DNA from: Clusia tigrina
Taxonomy: Eukaryota; Arthropoda; Insecta; Diptera; Clusiidae
NCBI GenBank assembly: GCA_920105625.2
Contig: OV050030.1
Location: 249,271,889-249,335,888, forward strand
Length of the DNA stretch: 64,000 nt
Direction: 5' to 3'
Numbering within the stretch: position 1 is the first letter of the stretch; the number at the start of each line of letters is the position of its first letter. This document shows, in pieces, positions 52,778 to 63,490 of the stretch. The notes below the pieces were generated by a model, which did not search any database, was not told where the DNA came from, and saw nothing but the letters and a program-made list of their open reading frames with translations. Made by a program: the position numbers and the translations under genes.

Positions 52778-53894
52778 ACCTATCAAAGTTTGCAACATAC
52801 AAATGCTTGTAACTTCTTACTGGAGCGTCATAAAAACTTGAACTTTGTAACAATAAAGTACTCGAGCCTCTTGTCAATTTAAGCTATCGCTCAAAGCTAT
52901 GCTACCCTTGAGTCCCAAATCAAACACTGATAGAACTTCAAATGGCCCTAACTTCTATACGGTACGTCCTACACCTATCATAGTTTGCAAACATAAAAAT
53001 TCTTGTAACTTTTTACGGGAGCGTCATAAAATCTTGAAATTTTGTAACAATAAAGTACTCGAGCCTCTTGTCAATTTAAGCTATCGCTCAAAGCTGTGCT
53101 ACCCTTGAGTCCCACATCAAACACTGATAAAATTTCAAATGGCCCTAACTTCTATACGGTACTTCCTACACCTATCAAAGTTTGCAACATACAAATGCTT
53201 GTGACTTTTTACTCTAGCGTCATAAAACCTTGAAATTTTGTAACAATAAAGTACTCGAGCCTCTTGTCAATTTAAGCTATCGCTCAAAGCTATGCTACCC
53301 TTGAGTCCCAAATCAAACACTGATAAAACTTAAAATGGCCCTAACTTCTATACGGTACGTCCTACACCTATCAAAGTTTGCAACATACAAATGCTTGTAA
53401 CTTTTTACTGGAGCGTCATAAAACCTTGAAGTTTTGTAACAATAAAGTACTCGAGCCTCTTGTCAATTTAAGCTATCGCTCAAAGCTGTGCTACCCTTGA
53501 GTCCCAAATCAAACACTGATAAAACTTCAAATGGCCCTAACTTCTATACGGTACGTCCTACACCTATCATAGTTTGCAAACATACAAATTCTTGTAACTT
53601 TTTACGGGAGCGTCATAAAACCTTGAAATTTTGTAACAATAAAGTACTCGAGCCTCTTGTCAATTTAAGCTATCGCTCAAAGCTATGCTACCCTTGAGTC
53701 CCAAATCAAACACTGATAAAACTTCAAATGGCCATAACTTCTATACGGCACGTCCTACACCTATCATAATTTGCAAACATAAAAATTCTTGTAACTTTTT
53801 ACGGGAGCGTCATAAAATCTTGAAATTTTGTAACAATAAAATACTCGAGCCTCTTGTCAATTTAAGCTATCGCTCAAAGCTGTGCTACCCTTGA
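52778..53894 (+). repeat. 1,178-bp (six-monomer) duplication, right copy
   Basis: Partner of 51600-52716. It contains M6, which has the ordinary AAATTCTTG and TAGTTTGCAAAC marks rather than those of M5. Either conversion followed the duplication, or the duplication joined modules of different descent. Confidence 0.78.
52899..53881 (+). repeat. Five-monomer module, copy M6
   Basis: Type B starts at 52899, 53488 and 53685. Unit 5 carries ATACGGCACGTCC and AATAAAATACTCG, shared only with M9. TTTTTACTCTAGCG in unit 2 is private. Confidence 0.87.
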
Positions 53895-55270
53895 GTCCCA
53901 CATCAAACACTGATAAAATTTCAAATGGCCCTAACTTCTATACGGTACATCCTATACCTATCAAAGTTTGCAACATACAAATGCTTGTAACTTTTTACTG
54001 AAGCGTCATAAAACCTTGAAATTTTGTAACAATAAAGTACTCGAGCCGCTTGTCAATTTAAGCTATCGCTCACAGCTATGCTACCCTTGAGTCCCAAATC
54101 AAACATTGATAAAACTTCAAATGGCCCTAACTTCTATACGGTACGTCCTACACCTATCAAAGTTTGCAACATACAAATGCTTGTAACTTTTTACTGGAGC
54201 GTCATAAAACCTTGAAATTTTCTAACAATAAAGTACTCGAGCCTCTTGTCAATTTAAGCTATCGCTCAAAGCTATGCTACCCTTGAGTCCCACATCAAAC
54301 ACTGATAAAATTTCAAATGGCCCTAACTTCTATACGGTACATCCTACACCTATCAAAGTTTGCAACATACAAATGCTTGTAACTTTTTACTGAAGCGTCA
54401 TAAAACCTTGAAATTTTGTAACAATAAAGTACTCGAGCCTCTTGTCAATTTAAGCTATCGCTCACAGCTATGCTACCCTTGAGTCCCAAATCAAACACTG
54501 ATAAAACTTCAAATGGCCCTAACTTCTATACGGTACGTCCTACACCTATTAAAGTTTGCAACATACAAATGCTTGTAACTTTTTACTGGAGCGTCACAAA
54601 ACCTTAAAATTTTGAAACAATAAAGTACTCGAGTCTCTTGTCAATTTAAGCTATCGCTCAAAGCTATGCTACCCTTGAGTCCCAAATCAAACACTGATAC
54701 AACTTCAAATGGCCCTAACTTCTATACGGTAGGTCCTACAACTATCAAAGTTTGCAACATACAAATGCTTGCAACTTTTTACTGGAGCGTCATAAAACCT
54801 TGAAATTTTGTAACAATAAAGTACTTGAGCCTCTTGTCAATTTAAGCTATCGCTCAAAGCTATGCGACCCTTGAGTCCCAAATCAAACACTGATAAAATT
54901 TCAAATGGCCCTAACTTCTATACGGTACTTCCTACAACTATCAAAGTTTGCAACATACAAATGCTTGTGACTTTTTACTCGAGCGTCATAAAACCTTGAA
55001 ATTTTGTAACAATAAGGCACTCGAGCTTCTTGTCAATTTAAGCTATCGCTCAAAGCTATGCTACCCTTGAGTCCCAAATCAAACACTGATAAAAGTTCAG
55101 ATGGCCCTAACTTCTATACGGTACGTCCTACACCTATCAAAGTTTGCAACATACAAATGCTTGTAACTTTTTATGGGAGCGTCATAACACCTTGAAATTT
55201 TGTAACAATAAGTTACTCGAGCTTCTTGTCAATTTAAGCTATCGCTCAAAGCTATGCTACCCTTGAGTCC
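53685..55270 (+). repeat. Eight-monomer block, partner of 42304-43890
   Basis: Right copy of the 11381-bp-offset pair. Parts also recur near 59380-60340, with two monomers missing relative to this copy (GAGTCTCTTG at 54634 and 59735, offset 5101, whereas the preceding module is offset 5493). Private marks are CCTATACCTATC and GAGCCGCTTG. Confidence 0.82.
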
Positions 55271-55299
55271 CAAATCAAACACTGATAAAAGTTCAGATG

Positions 55300-57528
55300 G
55301 CCCTAACTTCTATACGGTACGTCCTACACCTATCAAAGTTTGCAACATACAAATGCTTGTAACTTCTTACTGGAGCGTCATAAAAACTTGAACTTTGTAA
55401 CAATAAAGTACTCGAGCCTCTTGTCAATTTAAGCTATCGCTCAAAGCTATGCTACCCTTGAGTCCCAAATCAAACACTGATAGAACTTCAAATGGCCCTA
55501 ACTTCTATACGGTACGTCCTACACCTATCATAGTTTGCAAACATAAAAATGCTTGTAACTTTTTACGGGAGCGTCATAAAATCTTGAAATTTTGTAACAA
55601 TAAAGTACTCGAGCCTCTTGTCAATTTAAGCTATCGCTCAAAGCTGTGCTACCCTTGAGTCCCACATCAAACACTGTTAAAATTTCAAATGGCCCTAACT
55701 TCTATACGGTACTTCCTACGCCTATCAAAGTTTGCAACATACAAATGCTTGTGACTTTTTACTCGAGCTTCATAAAACCTTGAAATTTTTTTACAATAAA
55801 GTACTCGAGCCTCTTGTCAATTTAAGCTATCGCTCAAAGCTATGCTACCCTTGAGTCCCAAATCAAACACTGATAAAACTTAAAATGGCCCTAACTTCTA
55901 TGCGGTACGTCCTACACCTATCAAAGTTTGCAACATACAAATGCTTGTAACTTTTTACTGGAGCGTCATAAAACCTTGAAGTTTTGTAACAATAAAGTAC
56001 TCGAGCCTCTTGTCAATTTAAGCTATCGCTCAAAGCTGTGCTACCCTTGAGTCCCAAATCAAACACTGATAAAACTTCAAATGGCCCTAACTTCTATACG
56101 GTACGTCCTACACCTATCATAGTTTACAAACATACAAATTCTTGTTACTTTTTACGGGAGCGTCATAAAACCTTGAAATTTTGTAACAATAAAGTACTCG
56201 AGCCTCTTGTCAATTTAAGCTATCGCTCAAAGCTATGATACCCTTGAGTCCCAAATCAAACACTGATAAAACTTCAAATGGCCATAACTTCTATACGGTA
56301 CGTCCTACACCTATCATAATTTGCAAACATAAAAATTCTTGTAACTTTTTACGGGAGCGTCATAAAATCTTGAAATTTTGTAACAATAAAGTACTCGAGC
56401 CTCTTGTCAATTTAAGCTATCGCTCAAAGCTGTGCTACCCTTGAGTCCCACATCAAACACTGATAAAATTTCAAATGGCCCTAACTTCTATACGGTACAT
56501 CCTACACCTATCAAAGTTTGCAACATACAAATGCTTGTAACTTTTTACTGAAGCGTCATAAAACCTTGAAATTTTGTAACAATAAAGTACTCGAGCCTCT
56601 TGTCAATTTAAGCTATCGCTCAAAGCTATGCTACCCTTGAGTCCCAAATCAAACACTGATAGAACTTCAAATGGCCCTAACTTCTATACGGTACGTCCTA
56701 CACCTATCAAAGTTTGCAACATACAAATGCTTGTGACTTTTTACTCGAGCGTCATAAAACCTTGAAATTTTGTAACAATAAAGTACTCGAGCCTCTTGTC
56801 AATTTAAGCTATCGCTCAAAGCTATGCTACCCTTGAGTCCCAAATCAAACATTGATAAAACTTCAAATGGCCCTAACTTCTATACGGTACGTCCTACACC
56901 TATCAAAGTTTGCAACATACAAATGCTTGTAACTTCTTACTGGAGCGTCATAAAAACTTGAACTTTGTAACACTAAAGTACTCGAGCCTCTTGTCAATTT
57001 AAGCTATCGCTCAAAGCTATGCTACCCTTGAGTCCCAAATCAAACACTGATAGAACTTCAAATGGCCCTAACTTCTATACGGTACGTCCTACACCTATCA
57101 TAGTTTGCAAACATAAAAATTCTTGTAACTTTTTACGGGAGCGTCATAAAATCTTGAAATTTTGTAACAATAAAGTACTCGAGCCTCTTGTCAATTTAAG
57201 CTATCGCTCAAAGCTGTGCTACCCTTGAGTCCCACATCAAACACTGATAAAATTTCAAATGGCCCTAACTTCTATACGGTACTTCCTACACCTATCAAAG
57301 TTTGCAACATACAAATGCTTGTGACTTTTTACTCGAGCGTCATAAAACCTTGAAATTTTGTAACAATAAAGTACTCGAGCCTCTTGTCAATTTAAGCTAT
57401 CGCTCAAAGCTATGCTACCCTTGAGTCCCAAATCAAACACTGATAAAACTTAAAATGGCCCTAACTTCTATACGGTACGTCCTACACCTATCAAAGTTTG
57501 CAACATACAAATGCTTGTAACTTTTTAC
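55300..57528 (+). repeat. Block copied at an offset of 6,472 bp, left copy
   Basis: Matches 61772-64000 at a constant offset of 6472. It includes the AACTTCTTACTGG/AACTTTGTAAC unit, module M7, and the start of M8. Private differences include CACTGTTAAAATTT, CTATGCGGTACG and CTTGTTACTTTT. The partner runs off the window, so the full block is longer. Confidence 0.84.
55449..56431 (+). repeat. Five-monomer module, copy M7
   Basis: Type B starts at 55449, 56038 and 56235. It carries the full M5/M10 mark set (ATGCTTG in unit 1, GAGCTTCAT and TTTTTTTAC in unit 2, TTTACAAAC in unit 4). GCTATGATACCC at the unit 4/5 border is private. Confidence 0.87.
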
Positions 57529-57804
57529 TGGATCGTCATAAAACCTTGAAGTTTTGTAACAATAAAGTACTCGAGCCTCTTGTCAATTTAAGCTATCGCT
57601 CAAAGCTGTGCTACCCTTGAGTCCCAAATCAAACACTGATAAAACTTCAAATGGCCCTAACTTCTATACGGTACGTCCTACACCTATCATAGTTTGCAAA
57701 CATAAAAATTCTTGTAACTTTTTACGGGAGCGTCATAAAATCTTGAAATTTTGTAACAATAAAGTACTCGAGCCTCTTGTCAATTTAAGCTATCGCTCAA
57801 AGCT
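56432..57804 (+). repeat. 1,373-bp (seven-monomer) tandem duplication, left copy
   Basis: Abuts 57805-59177 with a constant offset of 1373. It contains the AACTTTGTAACACTAAAG unit and the four-monomer module M8. Shared marks are CACTAAAG and CTGGATCGTCATAAAACC. Confidence 0.85.
57019..57804 (+). repeat. Truncated module M8 (four monomers)
   Basis: Starts as other modules (type B starts at 57019 and 57608), but the fourth unit already has the ACATAAAAATTCTTG and AAATCTTG marks normally found later, and the GGCCATAAC unit is absent. Units 4 and 5 appear fused by recombination, with loss of one 197-bp monomer. CTGGATCGTCATAA in unit 3 links it to M9. Confidence 0.83.
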
Positions 57805-59177
57805 GTGCTACCCTTGAGTCCCACATCAAACACTGATAAAATTTCAAATGGCCCTAACTTCTATACGGTACATCCTACACCTATCAAAGTTTGCAACATA
57901 CAAATGCTTGTAACTTTTTACTGAAGCGTCATAAAACCTTGAAATTTTGTAACAATAAAGTACTCGAGCCTCTTGTCAATTTAAGCTATCGCTCAAAGCT
58001 ATGCTACCCTTGAGTCCCAAATCAAACACTGATAGAACTTCAAATGGCCCTAACTTCTATACGGTACGTCCTACACCTATCAAAGTTTGCAACATACAAA
58101 TGCTTGTGACTTTTTACTCGAGCGTCATAAAACCTTGAAATTTTGTAACAATAAAGTACTCGAGCCTCGTGTCAATTTAAGCTGTCGCTCAAAGCTGTGC
58201 TACCCTTGTGTCCCAAATCAAACATTGATAAAACTTCATATGACCCTAACTTCTAGACGGTACGTCCTACACCTATCAAAGTTTGCAACATACAAATGCT
58301 TGTAACTTCTTACTGGAGCGTCATAAAAACTTGAACTTTGTAACACTAAAGTACTCGAGCCTCTTGTCAATTTAAGCTATCGCTCAAAGCTATGCTACCC
58401 TTGAGTCCCAAATCAAACACTGATAGAACTTCAAATGGCCCTAACTTCTATACGGTACGTCCTACACCTATCATAGTTTGCAAACATAAAAATTCTTGTA
58501 ACTTTTTACGGGAGCGTCATAAAATCTTGAAATTTTGTAACAATAAAGTACTCGAGCCTCTTGTCAATTTAAGCTATCGCTCAAAGCTGTGCTACCCTTG
58601 AGTCCCACATCAAACACTGATAAAATTTCAAATGGCCCTAACTTCTATACGGTACTTCCTACACCTATCAAAGTTTGCAACATACAAATGCTTGTGACTT
58701 TTTACTCGAGCGTCATAAAACCTTGAAATTTTGTAACAATAAAGTACTCGAGCCTCTTGTCAATTTAAGCTATCGCTCAAAGCTATGCTACCCTTGAGTC
58801 CCAAATCAAACACTGATAAAACTTAAAATGGCCCTAACTTCTATACGGTACGTCCTACACCTATCAAAGTTTGCAACATACAAATGCTTGTAACTTTTTA
58901 CTGGATCGTCATAAAACCTTGAAGTTTTGTAACAATAAAGTACTCGAGCCTCTTGTCAATTTAAGCTATCGCTCAAAGCTGTGCTACCCTTGAGTCCCAA
59001 ATCAAACACTGATAAAACTTCAAATGGCCCTAACTTCTATACGGTACGTCCTACACCTATCATAGTTTGCAAACATACAAATTCTTGTAACTTTTTACGG
59101 GAGCGTCATAAAACCTTGAAATTTTGTAACAATAAAGTACTCGAGCCTCTTGTCAATTTAAGCTATCGCTCAAAGCT
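57805..59177 (+). repeat. 1,373-bp (seven-monomer) tandem duplication, right copy
   Basis: Partner of 56432-57804. The monomer near 58150-58345 has many private changes (CCTCGTGTCAATTT, GCTGTCGCTC, CTTGTGTCCC, CATATGACCC, CTAGACGG), far more than its neighbours. Confidence 0.84.
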
Positions 59178-59374
59178 ATGCTACCCTTGAGTCCCAAATC
59201 AAACACTGATAAAACTTCAAATGGCCATAACTTCTATACGGCACGTCCTACACCTATCATAATTTGCAAACATAAAAATTCTTGTAACTTTTTACGGGAG
59301 CGTCATAAAATCTTGAAATTTTGTAACAATAAAATACTCGAGCCTCTTGTCAATTTAAGCTATCGCTCAAAGCT
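58392..59374 (+). repeat. Five-monomer module, copy M9
   Basis: Type B starts at 58392, 58981 and 59178. Units 1-3 agree with M8 (CTGGATCGTCATAA), while unit 5 agrees with M6 (ATACGGCACG, AATAAAATACTCG, offset 5493). This is a mosaic of two module lineages, with the switch between units 3 and 5. Confidence 0.87.
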
Positions 59375-61720
59375 GTGCTACCCTTGAGTCCCAAATCAAA
59401 CATTGATAAAACTTCAAATGGCCCTAACTTCTATACGGTACGTCCTACACCTATCAAAGTTTGCAACATACAAATGCTTGTAACTTTTTACTGGAGCGTC
59501 ATAAAACCTTGAAATTTTCTAACAATAAAGTACTCGAGCCTCTTGTCAATTTAAGCTATCGCTCAAAGCTATGCTACCCTTGAGTCCCACATCAAACACT
59601 GATAAAATTTCAAATGGCCCTAACTTCTATACGGTACATCCTACACCTATCAAAGTTTGCAACATACAAATGCTTGTAACTTTTTACTGAAGCGTCATAA
59701 AACCTTGAAATTTTGTAACAATAAAGTACTCGAGTCTCTTGTCAATTTAAGCTATCGCTCAAAGCTATGCTACCCTTGAGTCCCAAATCAAACACTGATA
59801 CAACTTCAAATGGCCCTAACTTCTATACGGTAGGTCCTACAACTATCAAAGTTTGCAACATACAAATGCTTGCAACTTTTTACTGGAGCGTCATAAAACC
59901 TTGAAATTTTGTAACAATAAAGTACTTGAGCCTCTTGTCAATTTAAGCTATCGCTCAAAGCTATGCGACCCTTGAGTCCCAAATCAAACACTGATAAAAT
60001 TTCAAATGGCCCTAACTTCTATACGGTACTTCCTACAACTATCAAAGTTTGCAACATACAAATGCTTGTGACTTTTTACTCGAGCGTCATAAAACCTTGA
60101 AATTTTGTAACAATAAGGCACTCGAGCTTCTTGTCAATTTAAGCTATCGCTCAAAGCTATGCTACCCTTGAGTCCCAAATCAAACACTGATAAAAGTTCA
60201 GATGGCCCTAACTTCTATACGGTACGTCCTACACCTATCAAAGTTTGCAACATACAAATGCTTGTAACTTTTTATGGGAGCGTCATAACACCTTGAAATT
60301 TTGTAACAATAAGTTACTCGAGCTTCTTGTCAATTTAAGCTATCGCTCAAAGCTATGCTACCCTTGAGTCCCAAATCAAACACTGATAAAAGTTCAGATG
60401 GCCCTAACTTCTATACGGTACGTCCTACACCTATCAAAGTTTGCAACATACAAATGCTTGTAACTTTTTATGGGAGCGTCATAACACCTTGAAATTTTGT
60501 AACAATAAGTTACTCGAGCTTCTTGTCAATTTAAGCTATCGCTCAAAGCTATACTACCCTTGAGTCCCAAATCAAACACTGATAAAACTTCAAAAGGCCC
60601 TAACTTCTATACGGTACTTCCTACACCTATCAAAGTTTGCAACATACAAATGCTTGTGACTTTTTACTCGAGCGTCATAAAACCTTGAAATTTTGTAACA
60701 ATAAAGTACTCGAGCTTCTTGTCAATTTAAGCTATCGCTCAAAGCTATGCTACCCTTGAGTCCCAAATCAAACACTGATAAAACTTAAAATGGCCCTAAC
60801 TTCTATACGGTACGTCCTACACCTATCAAAGTTTGCAACATACAAATGCTTGTAACTTTTTACTTGAGCGTCATAAAACCTTGAAATTTTGTAACAATAA
60901 AGTACTCGAGCCTCTTGTCAATTTAAGCTATCGCTCAAAGCTGTGCTACCCTTGAGTCCCAAATCAAACACTGATAAAACATCAAATGGCCCTAACTTCT
61001 ATACGGTACGTCCTACACCTATCAAAGTTTGCAACATACAAATGCTTGTGACTTTTTACTCGAGCGTCATAAAACCTTGAAATTTTGTAACAATAAAGTA
61101 CTCGAGCCTCTTGTCAATTTAAGCTATCGCTCAAAGCTATGCTACCCTTGAGTCCCAAATCAAACATTGATAAAACTTCAAATGGCCCTAACTTCTATAC
61201 GGTACGTCCTACACCTATCAAAGTTTGCAACATACAAATGCTTGTAACTTCTTACTGGAGCGTCATAAAAACTTGAACTTTGTAACAATAAAGTACTCGA
61301 GCCTCTTGTCAATTTAAGCTATCGCTCAAAGCTGTGCTACCCTTGAGTCCCACATCAAACACTGATAAAATTTCAAATGGCCCTAACTTCTATACGGTAC
61401 TTCCTACGCCTATCAAAGTTTGCAACATACAAATGCTTGTGACTTTTTACTCGAGCTTCATAAAACCTTGAAATTTTTTTACAATAAAGTACTCGAGCCT
61501 CTTGTCAATTTAAGCTATCGCTCAAAGCTATGCTACCCTTGAGTCCCAAATCAAACACTGATAAAACTTAAAATGGCCCTAACTTCTATACGGTACGTCC
61601 TACACCTATCAAAGTTTGCAACATACAAATGCTTGTAACTTTTTACTGGAGCGTCATAAAACCTTGAAGTTTTGTAACAATAAAGTACTCGAGCCTCTTG
61701 TCAATTTAAGCTATCGCTCA
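59375..61720 (+). repeat. Mixed stretch between modules M9 and M10
   Basis: About 12 monomers. The first part resembles 54080-55270 with two monomers missing. The AAAGTTCAGATGG/TTTTTATGGGAGC/AATAAGTTAC unit occurs twice in a row (about 60190 and 60385). The segment 61320-61735 (GAGCTTCAT, TTTTTTTAC, GAAGTTTTG) repeats at 62104-62519, an offset of 784 bp. Confidence 0.78.
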
Positions 61721-61920
61721 AAGCTGTGCTACCCTTGAGTCCCAAATCAAACATTGATAAAACTTCAAATGGCCCTAACTTCTATACGGTACGTCCTACA
61801 CCTATCAAAGTTTGCAACATACAAATGCTTGTAACTTCTTACTGGAGCGTCATAAAAACTTGAACTTTGTAACAATAAAGTACTCGAGCCTCTTGTCAAT
61901 TTAAGCTATCGCTCAAAGCT

Positions 61921-62903
61921 ATGCTACCCTTGAGTCCCAAATCAAACACTGATAGAACTTCAAATGGCCCTAACTTCTATACGGTACGTCCTACACCTAT
62001 CATAGTTTGCAAACATAAAAATGCTTGTAACTTTTTACGGGAGCGTCATAAAATCTTGAAATTTTGTAACAATAAAGTACTCGAGCCTCTTGTCAATTTA
62101 AGCTATCGCTCAAAGCTGTGCTACCCTTGAGTCCCACATCAAACACTGATAAAATTTCAAATGGCCCTAACTTCTATACGGTACTTCCTACGCCTATCAA
62201 AGTTTGCAACATACAAATGCTTGTGACTTTTTACTCGAGCTTCATAAAACCTTGAAATTTTTTTACAATAAAGTACTCGAGCCTCTTGTCAATTTAAGCT
62301 ATCGCTCAAAGCTATGCTACCCTTGAGTCCCAAATCAAACACTGATAAAACTTAAAATGGCCCTAACTTCTATACGGTACGTCCTACACCTATCAAAGTT
62401 TGCAACATACAAATGCTTGTAACTTTTTACTGGAGCGTCATAAAACCTTGAAGTTTTGTAACAATAAAGTACTCGAGCCTCTTGTCAATTTAAGCTATCG
62501 CTCAAAGCTGTGCTACCCTTGAGTCCCAAATCAAACACTGATAAAACTTCAAATGGCCCTAACTTCTATACGGTACGTCCTACACCTATCATAGTTTACA
62601 AACATACAAATTCTTGTAACTTTTTACGGGAGCGTCATAAAACCTTGAAATTTTGTAACAATAAAGTACTCGAGCCTCTTGTCAATTTAAGCTATCGCTC
62701 AAAGCTATGCTACCCTTGAGTCCCAAATCAAACACTGATAAAACTTCAAATGGCCATAACTTCTATACGGTACGTCCTACACCTATCATAATTTGCAAAC
62801 ATAAAAATTCTTGTAACTTTTTACGGGAGCGTCATAAAATCTTGAAATTTTGTAACAATAAAGTACTCGAGCCTCTTGTCAATTTAAGCTATCGCTCAAA
62901 GCT
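61921..62903 (+). repeat. Five-monomer module, copy M10
   Basis: Type B starts at 61921, 62510 and 62707. It has the M5/M7 mark set, with no private length change. Nearest relative M7 at the 6472-bp offset. Confidence 0.87.
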
Positions 62904-63490
62904 GTGCTACCCTTGAGTCCCACATCAAACACTGATAAAATTTCAAATGGCCCTAACTTCTATACGGTACATCCTACACCTATCAAAGTTTGCAACATAC
63001 AAATGCTTGTAACTTTTTACTGAAGCGTCATAAAACCTTGAAATTTTGTAACAATAAAGTACTCGAGCCTCTTGTCAATTTAAGCTATCGCTCAAAGCTA
63101 TGCTACCCTTGAGTCCCAAATCAACCACTGATAGAACTTCAAATGGCCCTAACTTCTATACGGTACGTCCTACACCTATCAAAGTTTGCAACATACAAAT
63201 GCTTGTGACTTTTTACTCGAGCGTCATAAAACCTTGAAATTTTGTAACAATAAAGTACTCGAGCCTCTTGTCAATTTAAGCTATCGCTCAAAACTATGCT
63301 ACCCTTGAGTCCCAAATCAAACATTGATAAAACTTCAAATGGCCCTAACTTCTATACGGTACGTCCTACACCTATCAAAGTTTGCAACATACAAATGCTT
63401 GTAACTTATTACTGGAGCGTCATAAAAACTTGAACTTTGTAACAATAAAGTACTCGAGCCTCTTGTCAATTTAAGCTATCGCTCAAAGCT

